A stretch of DNA of 64,000 bases from Puccinellia tenuiflora (taxonomy: Eukaryota; Streptophyta; Magnoliopsida; Poales; Poaceae), in contig QRDG01000416.1 in NCBI GenBank assembly GCA_012064385.1, positions 1 through 64,000 on the forward strand, in the 5' to 3' direction. This document shows, in pieces, positions 59,668 to 64,000 of this stretch. The position numbers and the translations under genes are program-made. The notes under the pieces are model-generated. The model did not search any database. It worked only from the letters and a program-made list of their open reading frames with translations, and was not told where the DNA came from. Numbering within the stretch: position 1 is the first letter of the stretch; each line of letters begins with the position of its first letter.

Positions 59668-60497
59668 ATATTATTCGCTACTCTTGACCCTCCCAATCCT
59701 CCTATTCCTGGAACGCTGGTCATTTCTGTGTAGTTGGTGTTAATCTGAAAAAGGAGCGTTTTGAGCTTCTTGATTATCTTCGCGGAGAAAATGATCCAGA
59801 TGCTCAAAGGGTTTTTTATACCATGGCATCGCGTATCAAGAAGCTTTGGAGAGAAGCTACAAACTCCAAGGGAGAATCGTTCCAGCCAAAATCGATAGAT
59901 CATTTTGAAATGCACTATATGAAAATGCCAAAGCAAAAAACGGCGTAAGTACATATGTTAAATCCTTTTCACTTAAAAAAAATGCTCCATGTGAACTTTA
60001 ATATGTGAACCTTCACTGTTTTTATGTTGGAACGAATGAATGTTCACCGTCTTTGATGTGAACTTTTATTGGTTGTTTATGTGAACCTTCACCGTTTTTC
60101 TTTTTCCATGTGAGCTATGTGAACCTTCACCTTCTTTTTATACTTTTTGTTAAGATGTTGTCAGTTCAGTTACTTTATTGTTCCTTTTTTTTGTCACTGG
60201 AACTATCGAACTTTTGAGGCCATCACTGAATGAACTTTTTTGTACTAGTATTATGTGAACCTTTTGAGGCCATCACTAAATCAAGCTTAATGCACATATT
60301 TTTACCTTTCTCTTTTTGTCCATGCAGGCATGATTGCGGTTTTTTCATGCTTCAGTTTTTGCAGTCGTGGGATGGTGAGAACTTTGTAATTTTCAAGCAA
60401 GATGATATCCTCAGCATAAGGATGACCTTGCTATATAGTTGGCTGACTGCACCGCAATTTAACATCGACCTCAAAGCTGTAATAGGTGTTGATCCTG
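59668..60497 (+). pseudogene. First Ulp1/C48-like catalytic domain
   Basis: Two exons (59668-59944 and 60328-60497). After a one-base frame problem near 59723 the reading is GHFCVVGVNLKKERFELLDY, then KLWREATNSKG. The second exon gives HDCGFFMLQFLQSWDG. The order His, Asp, Cys with the DCG motif is that of cysteine protease family C48 (Ulp1/SENP), which cleaves SUMO-like conjugates. The catalytic glutamine was not assigned. Active-site residues are intact although this copy's frame is broken upstream. Confidence 0.72.
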
Positions 60498-61439
60498 GTA
60501 TTTTCTTTTTTGTATTTAAGGAGTTCTTTTTCATGTTGTTTATTGTTTTTACAAGCTTGATGTGAACTTCCATATCTTTCAGGCCCAGCTCTATATATGG
60601 ATACCGATGATTTTGCAATGTTCGGTACACAGTCGTGCACACCTGAGGTTGTTATTTTAAGAGAAGAAGATTATGTGAACAAAGTTAGCAAGGTGCAAAA
60701 GGTGGTTCAGCAACTTCATGTCAATACGAGAAAATCAAGCAGCAAGGTTGTTGATTAAAGTCGTTTGAAAGATAAGGGCGCTGCAATTCATTAGGATGAT
60801 GATGATGATGACGATGATTTTATGTCACCACTTCCATTCAAGAGGAAGAGCAATATTGTTTTGAAGGATGACGATGCACGTTCCAGGGGTAGCAGTGATG
60901 ATTTTGTAACACAGGAGCCCAGGAACTTACGCTCTGGAACTCTTGTGCTTTCAAACAGGCGGGCCACAGTTGTAAGCAAGAAGCTGAGAGATCCCGTAGA
61001 GAAGCTTATTCCTTATGAGTTCCCTCACCTGTCCAATGCGACAAGCATAAAAAGCTTAATCTTAAGCCCGGAGTTCCAGGAGAAACATGGGAAGTGTGTA
61101 TTTTCTATTCATTGTTCTTACTGTTTCCTTTATTCTTATTTTTAGAGAGAACTTATGTGTTAACTGGATGTGTTGAATTCACTGTTACTTTTTAAAATGA
61201 TCTATGTGAACTTTAATAGTTTGTAGATGTGAACCTTCATTACTTTTTCTAATTTTAAGCACATCCTAGTTTACTTTTTTTGTTATTTGGTGAAACGAGT
61301 TAACTTTCACGCCAGTATCACGTGAACTTTCACACCAGTACCATGTGAACTTTTACTTAATTTTTTGTGAATATTCACTGGTATATACCATGTTTCTTAT
61401 TTTGTTTTTTTTAAGTGATCTTCTGTTTCTCTTCACAAG

Positions 61440-62218
61440 CGCCAACGACGATCCCCTCGAAGTCAATGGCAAATTCATGTTCAGGTTGTTTGGTCGCTGT
61501 CAGATAATGGAAGCAGAAATTATGGAACAGTTAATTTCGTACTGGAAGGATCATCCTGATATAAAACAGGCATTTGAGATAGGGAACCGTGTTTTGCTCG
61601 GACCATTTTTTATTCCTGTAAGTGATTTATTGGTTTTGCTTTTGCAGTCAGTATATTTAGCGTCTTTTTTCTTTTTTTATGTGTTAGGGTCTTGTTGGTT
61701 TATCTTTTTATATACTCTATGCAGTATCTTCTTGATTTTGATCCTTATACTGGAAAGAGTGATGACGGCAATCAGTTACCAAAGGCTCAATTCAATCCAA
61801 AGAAAGCTGTAAGAATACGTCGTGACTATCTTAGGGAATCTGAGAATTTGCTGAAGGCAAAACTGGTACACTTTCCTTGTTTTCCATTTTTATAATCTTT
61901 GTCTTTTCTGAAATGCATTTTTGTATTTGTCTAGCATGCCAGTGAACTGTTCGGTTAATTCATGTGAACCTTTTTTAAAATTGGTTATTTTCTCTATTTT
62001 TCAAACTGCAACGTGCTTTTCAATGTCAGAATATCAACAAGCTATGAACTGTACTGGTTTTCTTATGTGAACATTTTTTTATTGTTTTGCAGATCTTGAT
62101 CCCTCGCTTCAATGATGGTCATCACACACTGTATGTCATGAATCGGTACACTGGTACTCTGGATATTTTTGACACTATAAAGTATAACAAATACAGGGGT
62201 ATAACCAGAAGTCATTAG
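61440..62218 (+). pseudogene. Second, truncated Ulp1-like domain
   Basis: Exons 61440-61617, 61725-61865 and 62093-62218 read LFGRCQIMEAEIMEQLISYW, YLLDFDPYTGKSDDGNQLPK and FNDGHHTLYVMNRYTGTLDI then FDTIKY. The last exon ends in a stop at 62216. The His and Asp arrangement resembles a second C48 fold. The Cys-bearing part would lie beyond, where the sequence turns into a (TA)n tract and then another element. A tandem arrangement of two such domains is unusual. Confidence 0.5.
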
Positions 62219-62290
62219 CACAGGGACCGTGTTGAAATTGTACGTAAAAGCTTACTGTTTTTTCAGTGTGGTTCTTTTGTTTTACTCCTT

Positions 62291-62292
<2 letters not shown>

Positions 62293-62357
<65 letters not shown>
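62293..62357. repeat. (TA)n microsatellite at the junction of two element copies
   Basis: About 32 uninterrupted TA repeats. It separates the degenerate Ulp1-like gene from sequence belonging to the inverted second copy. TA microsatellites are known insertion sites of some plant DNA elements, so this may be the target of the second insertion (inference). Confidence 0.85.
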
Positions 62358-62360
<3 letters not shown>

Positions 62361-62770
62361 CAGGACTAAACAGGAACCTCCCTTAAGAGATTCATATTTA
62401 GCTTAAACAGGAACTATTCGTATTAGGGAAGGATCTGGGTCCCGACTCGCAACCCGACCCAGCCCCCGTCCCGACCAAATAAATTCGTCCATCATTGCCG
62501 GCCCGCGGTAACTTCCCCCGATCCCCCACCGCCACCTTCATCGTTGTCGGCGCCGGTGAGTGAGCGGCGGCCGCGGCCGACACGAGGGAGCCGGCGACGG
62601 AAACGGCGAGCGACCCCGGGCAAGACCACCTTCTTCTCCCCCGGCACGGCCGAGCGAGCGACGGCGGAAGCCGACGCGAGGGAGTCCGCGGAGGAAGCGG
62701 TGACATACCCCGATCCCCCACCGCCTCCTTCCCCCTAATACGGCGCCGGCGAGCGAGCGGCGGCCGCGGC
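62358..62770 (-). other. GC-rich end segment of the second element copy
   Basis: Starts beside the TA tract with GGGCAGGACTAAACAGGAAC, contains TAGCTTAAACAGGAACTATT, then a GC-rich block with an internal duplication (62513-62590 resembles 62715-62775). On the minus strand the neighbouring reading frame runs into this block (AAAAARSPAPY) before a stop, so it is a novel fusion end rather than the normal exon continuation. No known domain. Confidence 0.45.
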
Positions 62771-64000
62771 AATGTTACTTGAGTTCAATACACCTTTGTT
62801 AGGACAAGCACTGGTCCCTACAGCATTAGCACCACCTTGCTGAGGAAAACCACCTGCTGCAGCTGCAAGGAAGATGTCATCATCACGCAATCTGGAGCAT
62901 ACATAGATGTGGTGACCTTCAGATAAAACAACATCAGCACCTTGATCAAATATTTGCTCTCCGTACTGTGAACTTGGAATATAATCTTCGTTCATAGCAC
63001 CAGTGAACATAAAATCTTTATCCAGAACACCATCGTCATCGCTGTCGTCACGTGGCGGTGACACAGGGCTCTCCGGACGACGAACCGGAGAGGCCACCAT
63101 TTCATCACACAGAGACTCATTATCTGTGCTATGATCTTCTCCATCATCGTCCATGGCTGCCTCCTCGGCTTGTCTAGCTTCTTCCTGAAAACAAAAAACA
63201 CAACCCGGACGTCAATCTGAAAAGAAGAAACAAAAAAAAAAGGTTCACATATATAACAAAAAGAAGTTCACAAAAACATATAGTAACGCATGATTACAAA
63301 AAGTTTCACATATATATTTACCACAGCTTCTGACTCTCTTTGACCTAGACCTGATGATGCCCCTTTGTCAAATGACTTAGGTGGTTCTTCCTCTCTAAAT
63401 TGCCTTTCCTTAATCACAGCTTCTTCCTCAAACTGCTTGCATAATAAATCCTGCTTCTTCCCAAGATCAGCAAAGCCTTTTGCAACAAAAGACACAGCAA
63501 CCCTCAAACTTTCAAGGACACTAGCACCAATTTCTGTCACTTGCTTCACAACATCACTTGAAGGTAGATGCTTTGGAGGAAACATACCGGCAAGCCTACT
63601 AATACGGTCATCAACACTTGGAACAGACCGCGAAAGATCTACAACTTTCTGCAAGAGCTGGTCAATCTGTCGGATAGCTGTAGCAGATGACCCCACCGGA
63701 ACGTCAAAATACGTTGGAGGCACAGGATTTTGATTCATTACTGGTGGCTCACTACTCAATAATTGAGGACATGACTTCACCGGGACTTCAGCAGTAATCT
63801 CCGGGAAATCACAAGGGTGACCTGGGCTAGGAGGACTTGGTTTGATATGTAAGTTTTCAACAGGAAAACCGTACGAATAAGCAATGTCATTGCGACCTTT
63901 CCACTGCAAGAATACAACAACAAAAAAGTTAGGCAAATAAAATAAAAAAGAAAGGATTAAGGTAAATGACAGTATATCACAACAAAAAAGAGAAAAGTAA
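62735..64000 (-). CDS. Inverted second copy of the Ulp1-like gene, partial (runs off the window)
   Basis: Corresponds to 56868-58110 of the first copy, on the opposite strand and nearly identical. Exon 63903-63322 reads WKGRNDIAYSYGFPVENLHI through VVDLSRSVPSVDDRISRLAG to QRESEAV. Exon 63184-62735 reads EEARQAEEAAMDDDGEDHST and on. It lacks the 5-bp and 1-bp insertions of the first copy, so the frame is open through both exons. Homology stops at about 62770 after SSNIA, where the GC-rich end replaces the rest, removing both protease domains. The 5' part lies beyond the window. Confidence 0.75.

Larger units (their letters stand above)
54336..62218 (+). pseudogene. Transposon-carried gene with two Ulp1/C48 protease-like domains, degenerate copy
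   Basis: Fourteen exons can be followed, mostly with GT-AG joins in phase: 54336-54366, 54904-55655, 55813-56832, 56966-57552, 57688-58517, 58904-59009, 59120-59288, 59475-59564, 59668-59944, 60328-60497, 60583-61093, 61440-61617, 61725-61865, 62093-62218. The N-terminal part has an acidic/basic low-complexity region, then a conserved helical domain (VRCSLREVIDAAKLLKDPHR to YLDSCLSRKHS). The first Ulp1-like domain has His in AGHFCVVGVN, Asp in FELLDYL and Cys in HDCGFFMLQF, a complete His-Asp-Cys set. A second domain follows (GNRVLLGPFFIP, FNDGHHTLYVMNRYTG, LDIFDTIKY), lacking its Cys because the copy ends. Lesions: 5-bp insertion near 57231, 1-bp insertion near 57705, frameshift near 59723, stops at 60756 and 60792. 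The exon 5 to 6 join would need a GC-AG intron. SUMO-protease-like genes are often carried by plant Mutator-like and related elements; no transposase is present here. Confidence 0.72.

Noticed and set aside
60792..60820. GAT trinucleotide run as a microsatellite of interest
   Set aside because: It encodes an aspartate run inside an exon of the Ulp1-like gene; short and unremarkable.

Overview
The window is nuclear DNA of a grass, most likely a Pooideae/Triticeae species. Evidence is a ROS1/DEMETER gene of cereal type, a grass-specific DUF1618 gene, Tourist and Stowaway MITEs, long nested LTR retrotransposons and a solo LTR resembling a common Triticeae family. One N (17413) and several G/C homopolymers suggest draft-quality clone sequence, which matters for the frameshift calls.

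Layout. (1) 0.9-12.4 kb, minus strand: a 5-methylcytosine DNA glycosylase (ROS1/DME) gene with 15 recognisable coding exons. The catalytic helix-hairpin-helix and the 4Fe-4S cysteines are present. The N-terminal half shows four apparent frame breaks, and the conserved last exon is not found before the window edge. (2) 12.4-18.3 kb: gene-poor DNA with two tandem duplications and two tRNA-derived SINEs with perfect target-site duplications. (3) 18.27-42.0 kb: an old LINE (minus) split by a copia-like gag-only LTR retrotransposon (18632-40794, TSD CTCTC). That element holds a solo LTR (23894-25402, TSD ATTGC) in its interior and a non-coding LARD-type element (29289-39786, TSD GCCGG) in its 5' LTR. 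(4) 42-49.5 kb: repeat-rich DNA with a Pack-MULE (43479-44956, 9-bp TSD) carrying a receptor-kinase fragment, a hAT-like element and a GC-rich non-LTR-like block. (5) 49.57-50.76 kb, minus: a DUF1618 gene, with a Tourist MITE upstream and a Stowaway MITE further on. (6) 53.6-64.0 kb: a transposon-like multi-exon gene with two Ulp1/C48 protease-like domains, degenerate in this copy, whose introns and flanks are filled with the short word GTGAACYTT. A second, inverted and better-preserved copy runs off the right edge.

The only ordinary host genes supported are ROS1/DME and DUF1618; nearly everything else is mobile-element derived. Insertion order can be read from nesting and TSDs: LINE, then the gag-only element, then the solo LTR and the LARD element (order between the last two not resolved). 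Percent identities were not computed; statements on similarity are by eye.
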